NCBI RefSeq assembly: GCF_026212465.1
Contig: NC_080048.1
Location: forward strand, 23,146,934-23,210,933
Reading direction: 5' to 3'
DNA: 64,000 nt
DNA from: Amaranthus tricolor
Taxonomy: Eukaryota > Streptophyta > Magnoliopsida > Caryophyllales > Amaranthaceae
Below are positions 52,185 to 62,152 of the stretch, in pieces (position 1 is the stretch's first letter; each line of letters begins with the position of its first letter). A program made the position numbers and the translations under genes. Under the pieces are notes generated by a model that saw only the letters and a program-made list of their open reading frames with translations, did not search any database and was not told the origin of the DNA.

Positions 52185-53939
52185 GACATGTAGATGCATG
52201 CAGTACTCACAGTTCTCCATCATTTAATTCATTCAGGCGCAGATCCAATATAAGGTCAGTAATGTTAACTGACATCACTTCAAATTTTGGAGATGAAACA
52301 CAATATTAGAAATCCTATTGAATAAATTGGTAAAGAAATTGACTTTTAACATAAAGATCATAAGTTCAAACCCTTCTAACTCATATTTTGTTGGCTTTTG
52401 CTGATTTGATGAATATATCCCATCCGGCCATTCCTATTGTTGATCCTTTTTTTTATTTATTTTTTGTTAATTTCTAATCTCAATCCCCCATTTTCACAAA
52501 CCGTAATTCTTCTTATTTAGTATTTTCTTCCAAGTCTTGTTAGATAATCATGTTAAATTGTTAATATAATGTTTAGATTGTGTCGAAATAATGGAGAAAT
52601 GAGGTTGATAAGTTATACTTTTAGAGGTGTTTGGTAATGGAACATAAAATATAATGAAAAGGAAATAATAAAAAAGAGTAAGGGTAAGGGTATAGGTTGT
52701 AGTTATATATTGTTTGGTATAAAGTTATAAAGGAAATATTTACTTGATCAAAATAAGGATATCCATTACCCTCAAGAAAGAGATTGTGTTAATCTAATAA
52801 TTATACCAAATAAAAAATATAAAGTAATGGTAATTGAATCTCTTACTTGCTATTAAAAAATTCTTACCAAACACCTCCTTAATTAGTATATTATGTTTGT
52901 CATGTAAATATATATTTTCATGGAGTAAAATAGAACTAGAAAAAATATAATCTTTTAATTAGAATCATTAATTTCTGTTTTTGTCGATATTTAATATTTT
53001 AATGATTTATTTTATATTTAACTTTTATTTGAATTTAAGTATGAAATGTGTACTTTACTAATTTAAATTTAAATAAGAAATGTTTATTGAAAAAAAATAC
53101 ATAAATAAAATAAAAAATTAAATATGTGAATAAAAATAAAATATTGTGACTCATACTAAAAAAGAAAATATAATAAATACTACTACACGAAATAAAAAGG
53201 TAAATTGTTAAAATTAAACTAATATTTGCTCGATACGCTGAAAATAAACTCAACTTGTTAAGTTATTAAATTTATATAATCTACATGATGACATTATGCG
53301 TCGTATTTAGGAAATAAAAACTCGGCATGGACAATTACGTTTATCAATTATTGTTCATTTTAATTTTTTAACGCAATTAATTATATTTTTTTAAATTATC
53401 GACATTCATTTTATAATTTTCTGGTTCCGCCCATAAATTCATAATAATCGACTTTTACAGTTGTACTCCTCCATATACTCTGTCGCATATAGATTACCAT
53501 TTGCCCGTGCATGCAAATTGTATTCACCTTTTTATGTACTACCTTAGACATTCTATTTTTTTTTTCGATCATTTTGATTATCTATCATCTTACGAATAAA
53601 TTTAAATTAAATATCCCGTTTCGTAGGACTTGATTCTTTCACCGAAGAATATAGCCACTTCCACGAAAATTACTAAACGAGTATTTAATTACTTGCTTAT
53701 TACTCCATAACTACGTCATATCTTACGATCATACCTCGTACAATCATACTTCGTACAATAATAAATACTTGCTAAATAAATGTTTTATTTACCATGCTTT
53801 GTCAAATGACAATGTTTACATTCGAGACAGAATAAAAACAAACTTGCTACCTTATTAAATACTTATATGATTTGAAAGTTAGCCCTCATATAAAAAACAA
53901 TATATTTAGTTTTTAAAATCACACCAATTTAAATTTATA
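52185..53939. other. AT-rich intergenic stretch
   Basis: No gene is recognisable apart from the Tourist-like MITE at 52624-52878. The 72-codon frame at 53035-53253 is Phe/Ile/Tyr-rich low-complexity translation and is not supported as a gene. Confidence 0.6.
52624..52878. mobile_element. Tourist-like (PIF/Harbinger) MITE
   Basis: The inverted ends GAGGTGTTTGGTAA (left) and TTACCAAACACCTCC (right) are flanked by TTA on both sides (52621-52623 and 52879-52881). TTA is the target-site duplication used by PIF/Harbinger elements. The 255-bp body is non-coding. A hAT-type MITE with similar ends is the main alternative, but the TTA duplication favours Tourist. Confidence 0.65.
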
Positions 53940-54199
53940 CTCCCTCTGAACCAATTTAGTAGTCTCATTTTCTTATTTGGTAAAGTCTTTTTAGTTGTCC
54001 CATTTCTATTTTTGTCAATCTTTTTTTACCTAAATATCCTTAGTTCACACAAGTAATTACGAATATACCCTCATATACCTTACTTACCCAACTACCCTTC
54101 ACTATTTACCCTTTATTACTTACCCTTTTTAATGGACCATACACCATCCTTAATAACCATACCCAAGCAAATGGGACATCTAAATTGATTCGGAGGGAG
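53940..54199. mobile_element. Stowaway MITE with intact ends
   Basis: CTCCCTCTGAACCAATTTAG at the left mirrors CTAAATTGATTCGGAGGGAG at the right, the standard Stowaway terminus. TA dinucleotides flank both sides (53938-53939 and 54200-54201), the expected target duplication of the Tc1/mariner superfamily. The length is 260 bp with no coding content. Confidence 0.85.
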
Positions 54200-54388
54200 T
54201 ATTATTTTATGTAAGTTTTAAAAAAGTAATTATCACCTCAAATTAGTCTATGCAATGAAACTATATAACTTGTAAAACTTTACATGAATAAAATTACAAT
54301 CTTTTGTTATAAGGAAACATATTTTTGAATTACTTTGGAATTATCTAATTAATTGAATGAATTACATCTTTATTACCTCATCATAAAC

Positions 54389-55643
54389 TGTAGAAATACT
54401 AATGGATGATCGAATGCAACAAGAGGGGGGTGAATTGTTGTGTAGTAGGTTTAAGATTTTTTGCTCAACTTTTTGCGGAATTATATTAAGTAAAGGACAA
54501 AACTTAAACTTAAAAACGAAAAGAAAAATAATAAAGGAGACAAGGATTTTTACGTGGAAACCTTCTTGGCCTAATAAGAAGGAAAAACCACGACCCCCCG
54601 GGATTTCAAAATTCTCACTATGTTAAGGCAATCAATTACAATTACACATAACAATAATTTGCTTCACTTGAAGCTTCTTAATTCTCTAAGTGCTTTTCTC
54701 AAAGCTTCTCTACTTAGGCCTAATTCTCTTCTCTTCTATTCTCTCCTTCTCTTTCTCTTCTCACGATTCTCTCTTCTACTACCCTTAGACTTCCCACAAG
54801 TCTAATTACAACAATAACACTCAATTACCCTTTACAAGGCCAATTCATAAAGATCAAAATGAAATAGTTGCATTAAGAAAAATATTATGAATTAATTGGC
54901 ATTAAAAACTTAGAATATTTTTCTCAAATAAATCTCCCTTTTGATGGACACTCTTAATTCATGCATACCCATCTGAACCGTAAGTTCCCTCTTTTAAAGG
55001 GGAACAGCAAGTAGTGCACTCAGCCCATGTTCTCCAGGAGCTGCACACATCCCACGTTCTCCATAACTAACTTACTCCCAAAGAAAACGGGAAGTTAGTT
55101 AAAGGTGGGAGTGGAATGTAACTGCTGTATACACGGTTAAATCATCATGGGTCAAGGAGATCCTAAACTGTAGGAGACCAATTCAAAGTAGAGAACAAGT
55201 CTCTTGAATTCCGAGTTTATAGGAGATAAACAAGGAATTGATTTTCTCCATGTTTTTAGGCGAATTAAAATTATTTTGCCAATTAATAAATAAATTTAAT
55301 TAAGCAACTAATTAAATTTTAACCTTTTACATTAACCAAAAACAGAAAATATAATTTTCGTAATCTTCCAGTCAATGTCTTCTTCGGACCTGTATCATGA
55401 GGAACAGCACACTGTCTCCATCTACAACATTCGTCAGAACTTCAACTCTAGGAACAGCAGACTGTTTTCCAGAGCAATTTCCCAACTTCTTGGATATTTG
55501 AGACATGTACTTCTTCCACGAATCAAGTCATAGGCTTCATCAACGATTCACATTAAATCGGATATGTACCTACAAAACAATCTCTAATAATATGTTTGTT
55601 TATTTAAAAGTAAAGTCATCATCAAAACCTTAAGAGGCCAACA
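54389..55643 (-). mobile_element. Solo LTR of a Ty1-copia-type retrotransposon
   Basis: The element begins with TG and ends with CA, and is flanked by a perfect 5-bp duplication TAAAC (54384-54388 and 55644-55648). On the minus strand it starts TGTTGGCCTC. Towards its 3' part it contains the GGTTTTTCC and GGTTTCCACGTAAAAA blocks and an ACAATTCACCCCCCTCTTG block typical of copia LTR 3' regions. Length is 1255 bp. No internal gag/pol sequence adjoins it, so it is the product of LTR-LTR recombination. Short frames inside (54402-54626, 54620-54805) are not genes. Confidence 0.85.
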
Positions 55644-55648
55644 TAAAC

Positions 55649-56440
55649 TATTTTAGTCACTAAATGAATTTTCCTTTTTAAAAAGTTTTTTTTTTAATAA
55701 AAATGATACATCATATTGTGATTCTAAGGTAATTTTGAGGTCATTTAATATGTTAGAAAAAATCTTTTGATCAAAAAACTTTATCTGATTTTTTTTAATA
55801 TACTTGACTCTTTAGTCAGAATTAGAACCACATTTAAAGTACTTTCAACTATAAATAAATTTACTTTTATTCTACATTTGCACATTCAATTTCTATTAAT
55901 ATATATGCTAAAATTTATTTTATTCTCTCATAAAAAATCCATTGCATTATGTCAATTCACTTAAAAATAATTATGAATTTAACTTTACACATGAAATTAT
56001 TAGCTTTATATCAATTTATTTATAAACAAATGGAAATATTTTTATATATGTCAATACTAAGAGCTAAATGCGTAGCACAAATATTCTATATTAGTATATA
56101 ATATATAGATCGGTATTGTATTTGTTTTTTAGTTTTTAAACAATGAACATCCATAAAGTAGACTATTAATTCCTTAGACTTATTTTTTCTTACTTAAAAA
56201 ATTTTAGTTTTTACAAAACAATTAACTCCTTAACATAAGTTTATTATAAAACAGTAGTATAGAGAAGAAAAAATTCATTATATAATGTTTATTTCCTCTT
56301 TCCTAATTCCCATTCGAATTCTCTAGCTTATCCCGCATGAAAAATAGCATACACCATGACAATTTTGTTGGTGGAAAATATTTAAGAATAATAATCATTA
56401 TAAAATATTACAATTGGACATTTTCGTTTTCAAACATGCT
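55649..56440. other. AT-rich stretch with nothing recognised
   Basis: Simple AT-rich sequence between the solo LTR and the LINE fragment. The 65-codon frame at 55767-55964 has no recognisable motif. Confidence 0.6.
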
Positions 56441-56478
56441 GGTTTAAGGGGTGTGCGCAACCGTACAAAGCCCCCGAA

Positions 56479-57090
56479 ATGAACGACTTTATATATGATT
56501 ACATAGCTAATAATTTTCTTAGGAGGTGTAATGACAGGATTATGCTAGTTAGGATAGTAGTGAGGGAAGAAATCATATCCATTATCAGTGCGTACGGGCC
56601 CCAAGCTGGACTCGATGAGCAGGTAAGGTGTGAATTCTGGGATAACCTAGGAGAGCTCATGAGAACTATCCCCGAGGATGAGAAAGTTTTCTTAAGAGGG
56701 GACTTTAACGGACATATAGGCAGAGATGCAGGCTACTATAACTCGGTACATGGAGGGTTTGGTTTGGGGGTAAGGAATGCGAGTGGAGAGAATTTGTTGG
56801 ACTTTGCGCTAGCAAAAGATTTGATTATACAATCTTTAGAAAGAAAGAAGAGCATTCAATTACATATAAGAGCGGAGGGCATGCAACCCAAGTTGACTAT
56901 TTCTTAGTGTGCAAGGGAGATCGGCCCTCATGCTTGGATTGTAAGGTGGTGTTGGGTACAGAGATGCCCACCCAACACAAGCTTCTAGTAATGGTTTTCA
57001 AGACGAGGAAGAAAATCGTAGAGAAGAAGGTCGAGTCTAGGGTGAAAATCATGTCGAGGAGACTCAAAGGGGATATGGTCAGAATCAAAT
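56479..57090 (+). pseudogene. LINE (RTE-like) endonuclease fragment, frameshifted
   Basis: The frame from 56479 shows the apurinic-endonuclease-like core of plant non-LTR retrotransposons: IISIISAYGPQAGLDEQ, FWDNLGELM, EKVFLRGDFNGHIG, then VHGGFGLGVRN and ENLLDFALAKDLII. Around 56829 the frame shifts by one. The continuation (FRKKEEHSITYKSGGHATQ, VDYFLVCKGDRPSCLDC, QHKLLV) is read from the next frame up to about 57090. This family is often labelled 'craniofacial development protein 2-like' in plants. No reverse transcriptase follows; the fragment stops where the copia LTR-like sequence begins. The 5' border is approximate. Confidence 0.8.
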
Positions 57091-57095
57091 ATTCA

Positions 57096-57234
57096 TGAGA
57101 ACTTCAACAAACTTAGCAACACAGATGATCACTAAACTAGCATAAACACAGCAGCACACATATCATTCATAAGAATCAATATAAATCAACAAGATATGTA
57201 ACTGTGTATTCACTACTCCTGTTAAGTTTGTGCA
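57096..57234 (-). repeat. Short or truncated 3' LTR of the copia element
   Basis: Directly after the polypurine tract the minus strand reads TTATGCACAAAC; a TG...CA segment from TGCACAAAC (57234) to GTTCTCA (57096) is 139 bp. That is much shorter than the roughly 1-kb LTRs usual in this lineage, and the LINE fragment begins right behind it. It is therefore either a very short LTR or, more likely, a truncated one. The 5' copy needed for comparison is outside the window. Confidence 0.45.
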
Positions 57235-57237
57235 TAA

Positions 57238-57250
57238 TCTTCCCCCTTTT
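57238..57250 (-). other. Polypurine tract of the copia element
   Basis: AAAAGGGGGAAGA on the minus strand, placed after the third ORF and just before the LTR-like end. This is the usual primer site for plus-strand DNA synthesis in LTR retrotransposons. Confidence 0.8.
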
Positions 57251-57530
57251 GACATCAATCAAAAAGAAATGGAAGTTATCAAATCTCAGCACAAACCATA
57301 TAGATTTGTTAGTGATGAAAACAACAAACAACAATAATAAAAGCAAGTGCTATGAACAATGATTAAACCTGCATAGAGTTAATTGTTTCAGACCATGAAA
57401 ATAAAAAACAAAGAAAAGTAGCAATTGTTCAAAGTTACAACAACCATGTACCCCAGATGGTACAAGGCAAAAAAAAAATTGTTTGATAAGTGATACAGCC
57501 AACAAATCATTAAATTTTTGAGCAGAGGGA

Positions 57531-58445
57531 TCAACGGTCAGTCTCTTCATCAATGTACTCAGTCTGCACCTCCACTGTGTCCAGCTTGGCACCAAGGCGT
57601 TGTTCCATTTGGTTTAGCTGATCCACAAAACTTTTCTTTTCAATGCAGTCTGATAAATGAGAGATCATCAACGAAGGAAAATTTATTTTAATATGTTTTT
57701 CCATGCAGTAAATCAAGGTGGCATCACGCAAACTCACTTGACTACGTTTTGAGTTTCGTGGTAAGATAAATCTGCGAGCAACATTGTACAACAATTTATG
57801 CATAGGGGACAGAACATTGTGACTGATCTTCCCCTTTTGATCAATTCCTAAAAATTTTAAAATTGTTCGTTCATTAATGCCAGAAAATGCAATCTTTGAC
57901 CCAATATGATATGTATCGAAACCAACATTGGGAACATTAAACCATTCCCCTAATAAAGCGCTGTTAAATTCAATTTTAACAGTTTTAACAACACTAGTAC
58001 ACATACCGCCATCATTAGAGAAATTTACAATAAATTCTCTCATTAGGTTTGGAAAAATCGAATTGCAACTGAAATTTGACATTAACAATTCCCATTCTTG
58101 ATACTGTAAAATCTCATGCAATCTAGGAAAGTTCGTAGAATCATACCAATATTTGTCCAACCCGAACGCTACAGTCATCTCCTTTGAGACTTCTTCTGCG
58201 CTGTTTGGATCAACATGCTTCGATCGCTTAACTACTCTAGAAGATGAACCACCTGTTGACATTTTTCTTTTGGTACTGGTGGGTTCAGTGGAGTGTTTCG
58301 GTGATTCTTGTGTAATTTCAGTTGGTGTTGGTGGTGCGTCCTGCAGTAATGGAGGTGGAAGTACTACCCTTAGTGGTTTTGGTTGATCAGGCATACAGGA
58401 TTTCGGAGTTTTCTTGCCTGATTTAGAGGATTTGGGGGTTTTCAT
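57531..58445 (-). CDS. Third ORF of the SIRE-type element ('putative plant transposon protein' domain)
   Basis: 304 codons in the position where SIRE/Maximus elements carry their so-called envelope-like ORF. The N-terminal roughly 90 residues are Lys/Pro/Ser/Thr-rich (KTPKSSKSGKK, VLPPPLLQDAPPTP) with a basic VVKRSKH patch. A folded region of about residues 105-265 contains YWYDSTNFPRLHEILQYQEW, PNLMREFIVNFSN, EFNSALLGEWFNVPN and HNVLSPMHKLLYNVARRFIL, the pattern of the 'putative plant transposon protein' family. The C-terminus (QLNQMEQRLGAKLDTVE) could form a coiled coil. No signal peptide or transmembrane segment is visible, so there is no support for a real envelope function. No internal stop is seen. 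Confidence 0.75.
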   Translation of the reverse strand: MKTPKSSKSGKKTPKSCMPDQPKPLRVVLPPPLLQDAPPTPTEITQESPKHSTEPTSTKRKMSTGGSSSRVVKRSKHVDPNSAEEVSKEMTVAFGLDKYWYDSTNFPRLHEILQYQEWELLMSNFSCNSIFPNLMREFIVNFSNDGGMCTSVVKTVKIEFNSALLGEWFNVPNVGFDTYHIGSKIAFSGINERTILKFLGIDQKGKISHNVLSPMHKLLYNVARRFILPRNSKRSQVSLRDATLIYCMEKHIKINFPSLMISHLSDCIEKKSFVDQLNQMEQRLGAKLDTVEVQTEYIDEETDR

Positions 58446-58915
58446 TTTTGAATTTTGAAGGTTTTTTGAGAGGAAGAAGGACGGTTCTTGAGTGAGAGAT
58501 TGAGAGAAGGTTTGGGAAGGTGACGTGAAGCAGGGGTTTTTAAATTATTGAAGTGACGGTTACTCCTCCAAGTCCCATCTCTTTATTGCTTTGCATTACT
58601 TGAGTGAAGAAGAACCGTTTTCCCAAAAGTTCTCAGACGGTTTGGCCGTATAAAAATGTTAAATATGAATAAAATATAAAATAAGAAATAAAGAAAATTA
58701 ATTATGATTTTATGAAATATTATGAAGAAAATGATGAACACATTGCTTTGGTCTGATTGAATTAACAACATGCAAACATAAAAACATTCATAGTACAAAC
58801 TTTATTACGTGTTTACTTGATCCATGCAATAATTGATTTTCAATCAAGATATTGAGATTGATTCCTGACCTTTTCATTCTCATGATGCTTCAATGGGAAA
58901 TATATGCAACTAACT

Positions 58916-61900
58916 TTAGTGGAGCTTGATCATACCAAGTTCCAATCTCATCTTTTCATATTGTTCCCTAGGAAGTGGTTTGGTCAGAATATCTGCAACT
59001 TGTTCATTTGTGTTAACATGCTTCAATACAATATTTTTGTGTTCTACGTTATCCTTTAGAAAATGATGTCTAATGTGTATATGTTTAGCACGTGAATGAT
59101 GCACTGGATCTTTGGATATACATATGGCACTGGTATTGTCACAATAAATAGGAATGCATTCAACTTTAATACCAAAATCTCTAAGTTGCTGTTTTATCCA
59201 GAGCATTTGGGAACAGCAAGCTGCTGCTGCTACGTATTCAGCTTCGGCAGTGGATAATGCAACTGTGTTTTGTTTCTTGGAACTCCATGAAACTAAACAT
59301 GAGCCAAGATATTGTACCATACCTGATGTACTTTTTCTATTAACAAGATCACCTGCATAATCTGCATCACTAAAACCTTTTAAATCATAAACATCACTTT
59401 TAGGATAAAATAGGGACAAGTCGTCTGTTCCCTTCAGATATCTCAAAATTCTCTTTACTGCCGTGAGATGTGATTCTTTAGGATTTGATTGAAATCTAGC
59501 ACATAAACCAACACTAAAAGAGATATCAGGTCTACTTGCAGTTAGATACAATAAAGAACCTATCATGCCTCTATACATGGTTTGATCTACGTTGTTCCCA
59601 TTTGGGTCTTCATCTAGTCTAACATTGGTAGCCATAGGTGTGTGGTTGGTTTTAGAGTTGTTTAGTCCATATTTCTTAAGAAGTTCTTTAATGTATTTTT
59701 GTTGATGAATAAAAATACCATTTTCAGTTTGTTTAATTTGCAAACCAAGAAAGAAATTTAATTCTCCCATCATGCTCATTTCAAATTCTGTACCCATAAG
59801 GTTAGCAAATTCTTTACATAATAAATCATTAGTAGCACCAAAAATAATATCATCAACATAAATTTGAACAACCAAAATATGAGAACCTTTATTCTTAAAG
59901 AACAAGGTTTTATCGATTTTTCCTCTTACAAAGTTATTTTGAATCAAAAACTTTGAAAGTCTTTCGTACCATTGCCTAGGTGCTTGCTTCAAGCCATATA
60001 GGGCTTTGTCAAGCTTGTAGACATGATTAGGACAAGAGGTATTCTCAAAACCTGGGGGTTGTTCCACAAAAACTTCTTCATCAAGATAACCATTCAAAAA
60101 AGCACATTTCACATCCATTTGATATAGTTTAAAATTCATAAATGCAGCAAAAGAAATTAAGATTCGGATAGCCTCTAACCTTGCTACTGGAGCAAAAGTC
60201 TCAGTGTAATCAATACCTTCTTGTTGATTATAACCTTTAACCACGAGTCTAGCTTTATTTCTAACAATTATTCCATGCTCATCAAGCTTGTTCCGAAATA
60301 CCCATTTCAAACCAATAACTTTCTTGTTTTTCGGTTTGAGTTCCAAGTGCCACACTTTATTTCTTTCAAACTCATTTAATTCATCTTGCATGGCAACTAT
60401 CCAATCGGAATCCTTCAAAGCTTCCTCGTGATTTTTAGGTTCAAGTGATGATAGGAACGCAAAGTGTGCACAAAAGTTTCTCAATTGAGATCTAGTTTGT
60501 GTTCCCTTATTTATATCACTTACAATTGAATCAAGAGGATGATATCTTTGATACTTCCAAGGTTTAGGCACAAATTCTCTTGAAGGAACAGTAGCATGTT
60601 CTTGTTCAGTAACTTGATTGACATTCTGTTCAGCTACTGGATCATTTTGTTCATCTGTGGGAACAGCTGGATTGGGAACAGTCTGCTGGTCCTGTTGTGC
60701 TGGCAGTTCCTGGGTTTGGTCAGTTTCTTCTGCCTCTTCTTGTATCGACTGTTCGCTTGCTGTTCCTCGATCTTGCACTTTTATTCCTTCATCTTCATCT
60801 TCCAAATTTGCAAGACCTATTTTAATATTACTTGTTTCCTGTTCACTTGTTGAAAAGTTAGTTTCATCAAAGATTATGTGAACAGACTCTTCTACACTCA
60901 TTGTTCTCTTATTATATACTCTGTAAGCTTTGCTTTGTGATGAATAACCAAGAAATACTGCCTCATCACTTCTTTCATCAAATTTACCTATGTTTCGTTT
61001 TCCATTCACATGAACAAAACATTTGCATCCAAATATACGAAAATAGGAAATATTTGGTTTAACACCTTTGAGCAATTAATAGGGTGTCTTTGAAGTGATT
61101 GGTCTAATTAGTACACGATTCAATGTATAGCATGCAGTATTAACGGCTTCTGCCCAAAAATTCCTAGGTAGACCACTAGCAATCAACATGGTCCTAGCCA
61201 TTTCTTCTAAGGTCCTATTTTTCCTTTCTACCACACCATTTTGTTGTGGTGTTCTAGGTGCGAAAAAATTGTGATTTATACCATGTTCATTGCAATAATT
61301 CATGAAGTTTGAATTTTCAAATTCTTTCCCATGATCAGACCTAATGTGAACAATTTGATTATTGGTAGATTTTTGTGTTTTATTAGCAAAGGAAACAAAC
61401 TCATCAAAAGCTTCATCTTTGCTTGCCAAAAATAAGGTCCACGTGAATCTACTATAATCATCAACAACAACAAACACATACTTTTTGCCACTACGGCTTT
61501 GTGTTCTCATTGGTCCACATAAATCCATATGAATTAATTCTAATGGTCTAGTGGTAGTCACAACGTTCTTTGATTTAAAGGATGACCGCACTTGTTTCCC
61601 TTTAGCACAAGGATCACAAACTTCATTTTTAAGGAATTTTATTGCAGGTAATCCTCTTACTAGGTCTTTTGATCTTAAAGTGTTAATCAATGAATAACTA
61701 GCATGACCTAGACGCTTGTGCCAAAGAAGTGGGTCTTCTTCAATAACACTTAAACACGTTAGACTGTTTCTGGGAACAGTGTCCAGGTCCACCACATAGG
61801 TGTTCCCTTTTCTGATTCCCTCCAGCACAGGGTCTCCTGTACTGTTCCTAGAAATTATGCATTTTTCAGAAGTAAACTTAACAAAGTTACCTTTGTCGCA

Positions 61901-62146
61901 AAATTGAGAAATACTTAACAAATTGTGTTTTAAATTCTCGACTAAAAATACATTATCAATAGCATGGGAACTAGACCTTCCAACCTTTCCTTTGGCGATT
62001 ATCTCACCCTTCATGTTGTCACCGAAGGTTACTGTTCCCCCATCATAGGCTTCAAGTGAGAGAAATTTAGATTTATCACCCGTCATATGCTTGGAACACC
62101 CACTGTCGAGATACCATGAGTTGTTCCCCCTCACTTGATCCTGCAA
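58916..62146 (-). pseudogene. copia pol: protease, integrase, reverse transcriptase, RNase H (one nonsense codon)
   Basis: In frame with gag but after its stop. Protease: WYLDSGCSKHMTGD with the DSG active site. GAG-pre-integrase: LWHKRLGHASY and CDPCAKGKQ. Integrase core: HMDLCGPM, RSDHGKEF and PQQNGVVERKNRTLEE (the D-D-E set). At 61078-61076 a TAA interrupts the frame after SKTPY, where the family has a Glu (one-base change from GAA). The same frame then continues with [20 protein letters not shown]. Reverse transcriptase: [26 protein letters not shown] and YVDDIIFG (catalytic Asp pair near residue 405 of the second part). RNase [21 protein letters not shown] and [11 protein letters not shown], ending [10 protein letters not shown]. 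Everything but the TAA looks functional. Confidence 0.9.
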
Positions 62147-62152
62147 AGCAAA

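Noticed and set aside
53460..53720. Possible further Stowaway-like element starting ACTCCTCCATATACTC
   Set aside because: No convincing inverted partner end or TA-flanked boundary could be found.
54402..54805. Two plus-strand frames of 74 and 61 codons
   Set aside because: Both lie within the solo LTR and correspond to untranslated LTR sequence.
60596..60881. Plus-strand frames of 85 and 87 codons
   Set aside because: Antisense of the low-complexity Glu/Gln/Pro-rich linker in copia pol; no coding support.
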